Of a stretch of 64,000 bases of DNA, positions 55,542 through 64,000 are shown one piece after another (position 1 is the first letter of the stretch; the number at the start of each line of letters is the position of its first letter). Made by a program: the position numbers and the translations under genes. The DNA is taken from contig OX637802.1 of the NCBI GenBank assembly GCA_951802425.1, positions 2,232,001-2,296,000 on the forward strand, in the 5' to 3' direction. The stretch comes from Clavaria fumosa. Taxonomy: Eukaryota > Basidiomycota > Agaricomycetes > Agaricales > Clavariaceae. Below the pieces are notes generated by a model. It was given only the letters and a program-made list of their open reading frames with translations. It was not told the origin of the DNA and ran no database searches.

Positions 55542-57089
55542 ATGGCGTCTCGCGACGCGTTCCCTCCCGTGTTCCCGTTCACTGGCCCACTTGCTCTTTC
55601 TCGCCCCCCTCCTTACCCCGTTCCCGGTTATCCGCGCGACGGCCCTCAGGACCCACCTCCCCAACACGTCGCCGCCGCGATCGTCCCCATCCCCATGGTC
55701 GATGCGCAGCAGCAACAGCGCGAGCAGCACGCGAGCCTCCGCGAGCCGTACGGCCATGGACAGTCGCATGGGTACAAACAGGAGCAGCACGACGAGTATT
55801 GGAATCAACAGCAGCAGCAGTGGCATAGCCAGCACGACAACCAACCCCAGCGTCAGTGGAAAGACGAATACCCGCCGCACGAGCACATGGACCACCAGCA
55901 GCACCAGTGGCAGCAGCAGGCGCACGAATTGCAGTACGACGGTCATTCGCACCAGTACGGACACCAGCACGACGGCCAGCGCCAGCACGAGTATAGCCAG
56001 CAGCACGAGTATAGCCAGCAGCACGCGCGCGAGCGCAGACACGAAGAGGGTCAGCTGCTCAGGCTCGGGAACCAGCAGAGCGAGCACATACAGCGCAGGC
56101 GCAACCAGCAGCGGCAGCGCCACGTGCGCGAAGACCAGCAGAGCGAACGCGAGCCGCCCCGGCGCGGGCACAGCCAGCAGAAGCTCCAGCATGAGCACGA
56201 AACCGAGCCCTACCAGCCCCACCAGCAGCGGCGTTCGTTCCTGTACAGCAATGCAGCAATATGCGAGCCAGCACCGGCAGGAACGGAAGACTCCACACAC
56301 CCATCGTCTACCTCGTCTCTGTCAGAGCCACGCCAGAATCACGGGCAGGCGGAGTCCACGACGTGGAATAGCGTTGGTGCCAAGCTCGCGCGCGAGGTGG
56401 AGCGCAAGGAGGCACTCGAAGCAGACGTGTGGACGGACAACGTCCGCCCGACGACGGTGTACTGCAAGGCGTGCAACAGGGACATCAGCCTTGACAAGCG
56501 GAACCGGTACTACGGGGGCCTGTGGCTGAAGCACCGGGCGCTGTGTCGCGGGATCAAGACGCTTGAGGTGAGTAGTTTGATCTCTCAGAAGGCTTGAGTA
56601 AGACAATAAGCGGTTGGCTCTCTCCGACAGGAAAAGCAGAGGTTGAAAAATCTCGAAGATCCTCCTAGCAGTCCTCCAGGGCATATGGAAGCAGATCCTC
56701 CACAGTACGCAGAAGTCAATCATACAAAGCACATAGAGAGTAGTCCTCCACGGCACACAAGAGTAGAGATTTCTACTTCCTGGTGCAGAACAACCGCAAA
56801 GCACCCCCGCACCCAGGAGACGGAGACCTCCGCTTCTGCGATCGTGTGCAGAGCAACACCCGAAACTCGCGGTTGCGTCTTGGAACATCCGACTTTTGAC
56901 GAGGTGTCGAGTGGTTGCTTCCAGCTTCGGGGAATCCAAAGTGCGGACTGGATACGGCATCCAACGAGGAGTGGGGAGCCGCAGTCAGGGACGGATTCAG
57001 AATTAGAATCAGACGGCGAGACAGAAAGAGGGACAGAAGACGCCAATACTGGTCGCGGTGATTACTTGTCGAGTGTCACCTGGAAATAA
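55542..57089 (+). CDS. Gln/His-rich protein with a C2HC zinc-finger-like motif
   Basis: Two exons, 55,542-56,567 and 56,631-57,089, give 494 aa. Residues 1-50 are Pro-rich. Residues about 55-250 are extremely rich in Gln, His, Glu, Tyr and Arg with imperfect HEYSQQ-type repeats, probably disordered. A compact module follows with C308, C311, H331 and C335 (YCKACNRDISLD... LWLKHRALC), spaced C-x2-C-x19-H-x3-C and ending with a basic stretch. I know similar single fingers in other mushroom proteins but no named function. The C-terminal 150 residues are Ser/Thr/Glu-rich. A nuclear role is possible. The open frames on the other strand and in frame 2 across this exon are products of the CAG/CAC repeats. 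Confidence 0.8.
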
Positions 57090-57541
57090 AGCTCGAGCGC
57101 GGGCAGAGACGGGCGAGTTGGTGATGAGGAGGGTTCGGTTGAACAATGCACAGAACTTACCATAGAATCGATAGAAAGTAACTGATGCTGGAAGCATTTG
57201 CCTGTTCAGATATCGAGAGCCGCGCGTTGTGAATCCACCTGGGTTGGTTGACAGCAATGCAAATGCAAACTTTTCTCGTGGAATCTTTACTGCGCTGGAT
57301 GAATGGTGCCAAGATACAGTACTAGTTTGGAGGCTAGCGGATACCCTAAGAATAAAGCGGTTTGGATTGTGCAACGCACAGCACCCCAACGGAAAGGAGA
57401 TACTGTAAAGTTTCCAAAGCCCCCGCGAGACTGTTGACAAGCAAGGTGCGGTTAGCTCCAAAGTCACGGACCACGTGTTTGTCACGTGAGACTTGCTTGC
57501 CTTGTCCTCGTCGGAACGACAAAGCTGTTGCAACCCGAGAG
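57090..57541. other. intergenic, tandem genes
   Basis: A minus-strand frame crossing this gap (57,009-57,533) lacks domains and overlaps the end of the finger gene, so it is not called. CACGTG (57,472-57,477) and a nearby CACGTGAG may be E-box-type sites for the downstream mitochondrial gene. Confidence 0.4.
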
Positions 57542-58228
57542 ATGGCGGCGAAGAAACTAGCGGATGCTACTCTTTACCATCTCTCACCCCAGGGATTCTG
57601 GAAGAAATTTCGTACGTAGCAATCCTTGCTTCTGTACCTCGCAGTTGACAGAACTTGGAATTCCAGGCGATGCCGTGGTCGTGAATCCAGAGATCTCTAG
57701 CGGTCTGCCCCTCCCCACTGCCAACAGATATCCCCAGCCAGGCTCGAGGCCAGAAAAGTACTCTACACCTGCCACGAAGGGTACGCCATAGGCTGCCATT
57801 CGCGTCCTGCCACGGTCTTCTGACCTGCAAATAGCGTCTGACCCTGCCCAGAATCCGTATTGGAAACGGGATGTACGACGAGCGTATCCGCAACTTTCCG
57901 TCATAACGCAGGCCCACTTGTCTACGTTCCTTCTCCGGGCGCCCTCAGCGTACGCCCATGGCGCGGCTATACAGCTTCTGTGCCTCATATATCTTTTTCT
58001 AGAGTGGCCGAGTCTCCTGAAGAGAAAGGGCAAGTTCCTGCTGCACCCAGCGAACCAGTACCGCTCTCGCGCGCCATCGTGGATGCCGTGTCATCGGGCC
58101 GCAAATGGTTCTCGGAGGACAAGCTGCCACCGACGTTGCCGACGCCCTTCAAACGATGGGCTCCCCAGCGGGCTGAGGATGCGCCTCATCATCCCCACTC
58201 GTACTTTCCTATGTATTTGTACAAGTGA
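57542..58228 (+). CDS. NADH:ubiquinone oxidoreductase 21-kDa subunit (complex I)
   Basis: Accessory subunit of mitochondrial complex I, of the fungal 21-kDa family. Four exons: 57,542-57,611; 57,667-57,780; 57,835-57,949; 58,003-58,228. Total 525 nt, 174 aa, as expected. The family blocks are clear: FWKKFRDAVVVNPEISSGLP, NRYPQPGSRPEKYSTPATKA and NPYWKRDVRRAYPQLSVITQ. After a linker comes the C-terminal signature KLPPTLPTPFKRWAPQRAEDAPHHP with the aromatic end YFPMYLYK. It lacks a strong cleavable presequence, which is usual for this subunit. Confidence 0.9.
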
Positions 58229-58561
58229 GAAGCATAGTGAGGTGTGATGGTCTCTCAATCCCCCTTTGTTTGAGGGATGGTTCCTCCACGTCAAGCCGCG
58301 CTCGTTCCGACTGGTAGTCAAGCATTCCACTGTGTCATTCCCAAGCTAAACAACTGTGTGAGGCTCAACCAACCCGCTTGAGCGCTGAAATTTCGCTGAA
58401 ATTATATACCATCGTCGTGGTCGCTGAGACCGGACACCGACGGCGTAACTGCCATCTTGGGCTCTGACTTTGAGCTGGCACGTGTAAAATTACACTAGGC
58501 CGTTCTCATCGCAGCGCATTACTGTACTGCGGGCGCGACCAGCGAAAGCGCCTGCACGCCA
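58229..58561. other. intergenic; promoter of the PI 4-kinase gene
   Basis: No open frame of note and no clear core-promoter motif. Confidence 0.5.
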
Positions 58562-61500
58562 ATGGTCAACCGCGCTGGCTATGAGCCTCTCTCTCAGTCA
58601 GCGGAAGGCGACGTCACTGAGGGAATCCCACCGCCGGTGACGAGTCCAACTACAACAGGTCGTCTACGTCGTGCTCGTCCTGGACACATTGATCTGAGTA
58701 AGCTAGACAATGCGTTCAAGAGGTAAGGAGGGCTGCTCAGATTCTCTTGCTTTGTGCGCTGAAGGTCTCTGTAGGTGGACGGAGTCTATTGCCCAGAAAA
58801 TGAAGCGAAAGAAGAAGGTCGACGATCGGTCGAGGAAGGAGGTGCAAATTTTGCTTCACTCTCTCATTCCACCGTTTACGTCAAGAAGTAGATCCTGCGC
58901 AGCGTGTTCGATCCACCTGTAGTTCCAGTCTTTGTCTCAGCGGGCCCGGTAAGCCGTGCTTTCCATGGCATATATAAGGACAACCATTGACTGGGTAACA
59001 CTGCAGATCAAGACACTCGACCACAAACCTCCAATGAGCAGAGCCGAATTCGAAGTGTAGGCATTTTTTCGCTCCGGACGATGTGCTTTCACGTTAACGC
59101 AGACTACTGTAGTCTTGAACAATCCATCCGTATTGCGATTAATGACGGTATCCATCCCAAGATGATCGCAAAGGGTTCTTCGGGCTCATATTTTGCGCGT
59201 GCCAAGAGCGATGGCAGGGTGACGACAGTGGCGTGAGTTGAAGCAGTACGGGTATACGTTACTCAGACTTATATTCGCCGCTCTCAACACCCAGCGTGTT
59301 CAAACCGAAGGACGAAGAGCCGTATGGACGGCTCAATCCCAAGGTAAGCTAAGCGGCTCAATGCCATTCCCTCGTCTCAAGGACGACATCCAGACTACGA
59401 AATGGATTCATCGGCAATTTCGATGGCTCATCCCCTTCGGCAGAAGCTGTCTGATTCCAAACCTAAGGTGGGTCTGTACATACAATAGTTTCACTCTCTC
59501 ATCTCAGTGTTTCTCCAGCTATATTTCTGAAGCCGCGGCTTCCCTCCTGGACCGACGTCTTCACTTGCATATCGTGCCTCGTACGGAGCTAGTCTCTTTG
59601 TCAAGTCCGGTCAGTGTCTCGAAGCAATGAAAAATCCTTGGCTGACTCCTGGCCAAGGCGTTCTTCTATCATTGGTTGGATAGGACTGCAGCGAAGAAGG
59701 GCAAACGCCTGCCCGAGAAGATAGGGTCTCTTCAATACTTCTTACATGGTTACATGGGTACCGCATGCTTCTCTTGACCGCGAATTGAACCCGTTGCCTC
59801 ACTGCTCATCTCCAGACGCTTCCGACTTCCTGCGAAAACATCCCTGGCCCGGACGTGCAATTTCTGATACCTTTGACGATTCAACTCATAGACGAGGCAT
59901 TGTCGCCAAGAAGATCCTTTCAGCTATGAAGATGATTTGTGGAAGAACGGGTGATGAAGAGGATATATTTGACGAAGAGGACGAAGAGGAAGAACGCGCT
60001 CTTTACGATGTCACGGAGGATCATGATGGCAATCGGCCATTTTACTGGTCGCAGGCCCTACAGCAGAATTTCAGGGAAGAGCTCGAAAAGTGCGTCATTC
60101 TTACTTATGCTCACCATCGTGTACTCATCGACGCCTCTCAGGCTTGTGATTTTAGGTATGTTTTATGCGCTATGATGCCGCACGATTGCTTTCCTTTGAC
60201 GCCGTCTTAGACTACCTCATGCTCAACACCGACCGAGGCGCCGACAACTACATGATAAAATACTGCGAGGGCGAGCACGAGAAGACGCTTGTAGATGTTG
60301 CGCCGACCCGGTCTGCCCACCCCCAAATGCCAATCATGAGCGAGCTCCGCAAGGCAGATGGAGGGCCGTACTCGGGCGGAACTATGGACATGTCAAATCC
60401 TTCTCTTCCTAAGGTTGACATCATGCGGACGTCCACTCCGCCATCACAGCCGGATTACCCGCGCCAGCCGCATATCCATATTGCTGCCATTGATAACTCA
60501 CTGAGCTTCCCGCACGAGCATCCTCAGGGATGGCGATCCTATACATATGGATGGCTGTATCTGCCTGTGAGCATCATAGGACGACCTTTTAGCGAGAAGA
60601 CCAGAGAACATTTCTTGCCGCTGTTAACGTCAAAGCAATGGTGGGAGGAAACAACGTTCCAGCTTAGGACGTTGTTCGCTGTGGATCCGGATTTTCATCC
60701 GAAGATGTTTAAAGTAAGCTATTGCATTAATTTTGGGGAAACGACCCAATGATTGTGGGACAGCGGCAATTGTCGGTAATTAAGGGACAAGCGTGGAACA
60801 TTGTGCAGTCATTGAAGCATACGGTAAGTTGACAACTATTTCGGATACCTTTTGCCTTGGTCCTGACATCATTTGCAGGACGAAGGTAAGCATCAACCCT
60901 GCTCATTAATGGCGAACGAGGCTCAGCCGGTGCAGGCCCCCTTGAACTCACGCGGCGAACCCGAGTTCGGGTCTGGGACGACGAAGTCGAGATGGCGGCC
61001 GACGAGACCATCCAAGACGTGCTCTCCAATTCCATATCCTCTCAGGCGTCCATCTTCACCGCGCCCCTCCCGCGGAGGACGCGCAGCCATAGCGCGACGG
61101 ACTTCCCGCCGCCCATGCGGCGGACGTCGAGTGATGCCCCGCGGCCAGTCCCATTCTCTGCCAAACTGCAGCGAGTGCATCCTGGCACAACGGGCGTCAC
61201 AGTGCTTGAGCACCTCGAGCGCCTAGACGCAGTCGAGGCGAGTCTCAAGAGACTAGGCGCGGACGATTCCGTCATTGAGGAGGAAGAAGTAGAGGAGGAA
61301 GAAGTAGACGTGGCCGACTCAACGCAGCCAAAGCCTCTCGCTACTGTTGCTGCTGATACTGCGACAGCTTCTACTTCTGGCGACGCGGCAAAAACAGTTT
61401 CGCCAAGGATACAGACCGTGCAGTTTTCCCCGGTCGCTGGATCCAGCACGCTGCCTACTGTCCCTGAATATTTCCACCCTTCAGAGCAATCTATCGACGA

Positions 61501-61779
61501 GGTAGATGAAGAAGATCTAGTTGCCATGTCAAAGTCCACATCGCATGTAGAAGTCCCGTCCCGGCGTGGGCACAGTCGATGGGAGACAGAGGGACGGGAA
61601 CGTCCGAGCCTCGATGGCCCCGGCAACTTTGACTGGATGCGATCAGACCTCGTAGAGGCTCCAAAGCGGACCGTGATTGTCGAGGTGCGTCCCACTGTCC
61701 GAATCCTACGTTGCGTTCTCATCGCTTCGCACAGCGGCTCGAGACCGTATCTAGACAGCCATTATGCAGCTGTTGGTAG
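58562..61779 (+). CDS. LSB6: type II phosphatidylinositol 4-kinase
   Basis: Makes PI4P on endosomal, vacuolar and plasma membranes. Sixteen exons from 58,562 sum to 2421 nt, 806 aa. Key exons: 59,113-59,232 (GIHPKMIAKGSSGSYFARAK, the P-loop-like region); 59,295-59,343 (VFKPKDEEPYGRLNPK, with the ATP-binding Lys); 59,394-59,467; 59,519-59,609; 59,658-59,757; 59,816-60,089; 60,142-60,155; 60,211-60,713 (LMLNTDRGADNYMIKY, catalytic loop; HIAAIDNSLSFPHEHP, the IDN metal site); 60,764-60,823; 60,879-60,885; 60,936-61,684; 61,735-61,779. Two microexons, 14 and 7 nt, are needed to keep the frame. An acidic insert (EEDIFDEEDEEEE) splits the kinase domain. The long C-terminal extension is Ser/Thr-rich and ends CSCW. 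It is convergent with CUS2. Confidence 0.93.
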
Positions 61780-61909
61780 TGTTCTGGTAGGCAATAGAAT
61801 GCGAAAGTCATTTTGCTCTGAGCATCCAGCTTCATCCAATACATCCGACAAAGCACCATTCCGCAATGTTGTCCTCCTTCGTATCAGCGCTCGCACTCTG
61901 CCCTAGCCC

Positions 61910-63467
61910 TCAGCCCTCGCCCTCAGCCATGAGCCATTTTGCAAAGTCGTCCAAGCGTTGCTTCTCCGCCTCCTCCCCACCCGCTTCCAGGCTATCGGCA
62001 GCCGTGCCACTCCGCCGGAAGCGTTGTCTCCCCGAAAATAGTACTGCCTCAATTCTGCGACCGGAAAAAAATCGACCGTTCATTTTCTGACCAGCAATAG
62101 ATTAGCCGCTTGAGAGTATAAATACGGTATATGAGGCACGCACGATTACACATGCTTGCGCACTGAGAGGATCCCGAAATTTGACTGTCATGATGCCATC
62201 TGGCTCTTTCTATGAACGGGATCTGATGGTGAGAAGTTGGGCAGATGTGCAGATTCAACGCACATCATACAACACAACGTTAGTGACATCGCCCAACGAT
62301 GAACATTCTTCCCGGACATCTTCCTTCAGATCAAGCAACAAAGAAGCGTCGTCTTCGAGTTCTTTGAGCGTGAACATGTGCTTCAAAACAACAACGCGAT
62401 CATTTCTGATGGTGTGCTCGTTCTCTTGCGGGGTGGTCAGAGGACCGAAACCGTCTTCATCATCCCATTCCAAAAGCTTCCTGTTACACTCTTCAATTTT
62501 GGCATTTGAGACCTAATGAAGGGAGCACGTACTTCTGCATCTTTCCGATACGCTTCGTAGTTTTTTTCTTGTCAATGGTCTTTCTCGGCTTCGCCTCTCC
62601 GCCTTCCGTGTTCTTGTGCCGAAAATCTGCCTTTTGCACGCGCATCACAGTGCTGGCATCACCTAGTCTCAGCTCGGCGTCGTCTAGCAAGTTCAACGCC
62701 AAGAACACTGAATCTTCTTTGAAATACACGACCAGGGCGTCGCCAATAAACGTTCCATCGTCTCGCGCGTACATCTTCACCTTCGGTTCACCAGCATCGT
62801 CCTCCTCAATCAGACCACACTTGCCAAACGTTCGCAACAACTCCTCGAGCTCCGTGTCCATGGGGAGTCCTGTGACGTAGACGGCGGTGTTCTTCGATTT
62901 GCGCTCCGAAGGAGGGACGCTTTTATCCGAGTTCTTCTCTGACCCGCGCGTGCGTTTGATTGAATGGCCTGCGGATGGGGTGGAAGAAGACGTGGCGCCG
63001 GTGTAATCCGTTTGCCCCTTGCGTTTTTTGTTAGAATGCGCGAGGATCGGAGCTGCCGGTGTCTTTGGAGAGTGTACCAGCATGTGAGTGCGCTTCGGAG
63101 GCTGCGCGAGAAAAACTTCTCAACGAGAAGAGCAACTTACCTCTTCATCGACACCCGCGACCGAGTATGCTGCTTGTTGTGCCTTCACCAATTCCTCATC
63201 CAGCTACGACAAGGAGTGGCCCACACGTGCGTCAGTTGAAGTTAGCAGCAACCGTGCTAAGAAAGAGAAAGGGAGGAAAAGAGGTACCACTGGAACCCAG
63301 GCTCCCTTGGCAACGTCGTATTCCATTTCTTCTCCATCATCGGCCTCGTAGCGCCATGTTTCGCTCTCCTTAGAGAAGTAGACCCTTGGATCTAATGCAA
63401 AGAATGCTTCTAATGAGGCATTGTTTGAAGAGCTGGGGGCTGCAGATGGTGGCTCCGAGGTGGGCAT
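61910..63467 (-). CDS. CUS2: splicing factor CUS2 / Tat-SF1-like, two RRMs
   Basis: U2 snRNP-associated protein that helps fold U2 and bind SF3b. Six exons: 63,467-63,288; 63,203-63,141; 63,101-62,533; 62,480-62,264; 62,209-62,144; 62,086-61,910. Total 1272 nt, 423 aa. Residues 18-60 form an acidic/aromatic segment around RYEADDGEEMEYD. RRM1 lies at about 125-225 (NTAVYVTGLPMDTELEELLRTF; GDALVVYFKEDSVFLALNLL). After a linker (KLLEWDDEDGFGPL) RRM2 covers about 295-385 (VVVLKHMFTLKELEDD; DGIMTVKFRDPLSAQACVI; KMNGRFFSGRRIEAVLF). The C-terminal helix EKQRLDDFAKWLMAEGEG is typical for the family. The spliced joins at RRM2 are supported by phase. Confidence 0.92.
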
Positions 63468-64000
63468 TTCAACATGAATTTCTTTCGCAGGATTGAGGTT
63501 CGAGAATGGCTTTGTTAAGATCCAATGGCCAATGACAACAGATGCAAACTACGCCGTCTTCCTTCCGCACAATCTCTGCATGAACAAACGTGTGGCTGGT
63601 GAAACTTTCGAGGTTTTCCTTGCTGTATTTCTCAAGTTGCAGGGCTTGAATTTTTGGGATGACACAAATGTATCTGTCATATTTATATGTAAACAATGCT
63701 GAGGCCAAAGACTCAAAAGGTGTTGCAGGGTATTCTTCCATGTCTGGGTCACATATTGCAATAATGGATTGTAAGTCTCAAAGTGCGCCATATAAGCAAG
63801 CGAAAAAACAAGCATTAGATCTGGATGACACAAAGGTATCTATCGTACTGTATGAACAAGCAACGTACCAGGCGGTAGCGTTACACTATCGCATGCGGGC
63901 GACTTGCCTCTCTGAAATATAGGCTTTTTGTCCGCAAGGCGGGGTTGAGATTCGTCTTTTTTTTGTATGGCAGCATACTCATACGGCTATTGTCAGTCAA
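63468..64000 (-). CDS. unknown minus-strand ORF upstream of CUS2, possibly partial
   Basis: On the minus strand, from about 63,741 to a TGA at 63,471-63,469, about 85 codons encode an amino-acid order that looks protein-like: EEYPATPFESLASALFTYKY, then YSKENLESFTSHTFVHAE and VCICCHWPLD. An AG acceptor just before it (near 63,745) and a GTACG donor near 63,870 on the same strand would allow a 5' exon, perhaps outside the window. I do not recognise the family. It ends two bases before the CUS2 start codon, which is odd for an independent gene; it may be a fragment of a repeated gene. Confidence 0.3.

Noticed and set aside
55521..56300. 259-codon minus-strand frame rich in Leu/Val
   Set aside because: It is the complement of the CAG/CAC repeats in the finger-protein exon, so the hydrophobic composition is an artefact.
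55411..56529. 372-codon Ser/Thr/Arg-rich frame on the plus strand
   Set aside because: Second-frame reading of the same CAG repeats; it lacks the zinc motif and a credible splice structure.
57009..57533. 174-codon minus-strand frame between the finger gene and the complex I gene
   Set aside because: It overlaps the end of the finger gene and the complex I promoter and has no recognisable motif.

Overview
The window reads as nuclear DNA of a basidiomycete mushroom (Agaricomycetes). Evidence: coding genes cut by many 45-70 nt introns; genes facing both strands at short spacing; families seen in this group (a NACHT STAND protein, a DUF6532-like remnant, a VanZ-like protein); and Ty3/gypsy chromoviruses, Ty1/copia, hAT-like and Tc1-like elements. 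I saw no tRNA, rRNA or CRISPR array. All assignments are from reading the sequence; no database search was run.

Two compartments meet near 31 kb. Bases 1-31,100 are transposon debris with almost no intact gene. 1-3.3 kb: the 3' end of a gypsy element with an antisense Cys-rich gene between integrase and LTR. 3.8-5.44 kb: a TIR element with a hAT-like MITE inside it. 5.5-9.2 kb: an inverted-repeat element, three minisatellite-like blocks and a DUF6532-like remnant. 9.4-12.8 kb: Tc1-like transposase pieces, a solo LTR and a second hAT-like MITE. 13.48-27.92 kb: a three-level nest with perfect 5-bp target duplications at each level. A gag-only copia element (TSD CCAAC) was hit by a 13-kb chromovirus (TSD CTTCC), which was hit near the end of pol by a 3.85-kb non-coding LTR element on the opposite strand (TSD GCCAT). 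The chromovirus LTRs are 1.8 kb long and carry an antisense, apparently spliced CCHC zinc-knuckle gene. Nine premature stops in this chromovirus are all TGA, most at positions where Arg is expected, as CpG deamination would produce. 28-31 kb: further remnants, a fold-back MITE and a second solo LTR.

From 31.2 kb the sequence is gene-dense: aldo-keto reductase (+), amino-acid permease (-), a helical-bundle/NACHT/pseudokinase protein (+), a PH-domain coiled-coil protein (+), an AlkB-like Fe/2OG oxygenase (-), mitochondrial ATP synthase delta (-), glutamate-cysteine ligase (-), Beclin/ATG6 (-), a VanZ-like membrane protein (+), a Gln/His-rich C2HC-finger protein (+), a complex I 21-kDa subunit (+), type II PI 4-kinase LSB6 (+) and the splicing factor CUS2/Tat-SF1 (-). 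Where I resolved all exons, the lengths sum to a multiple of three, which supports the models. The genes are mostly unrelated housekeeping functions and do not form a cluster. The most unusual item is the STAND protein at 35.6-39.0 kb, which places a nucleotide-switch domain between an MLKL-like bundle and a kinase fold that has lost its catalytic aspartates.
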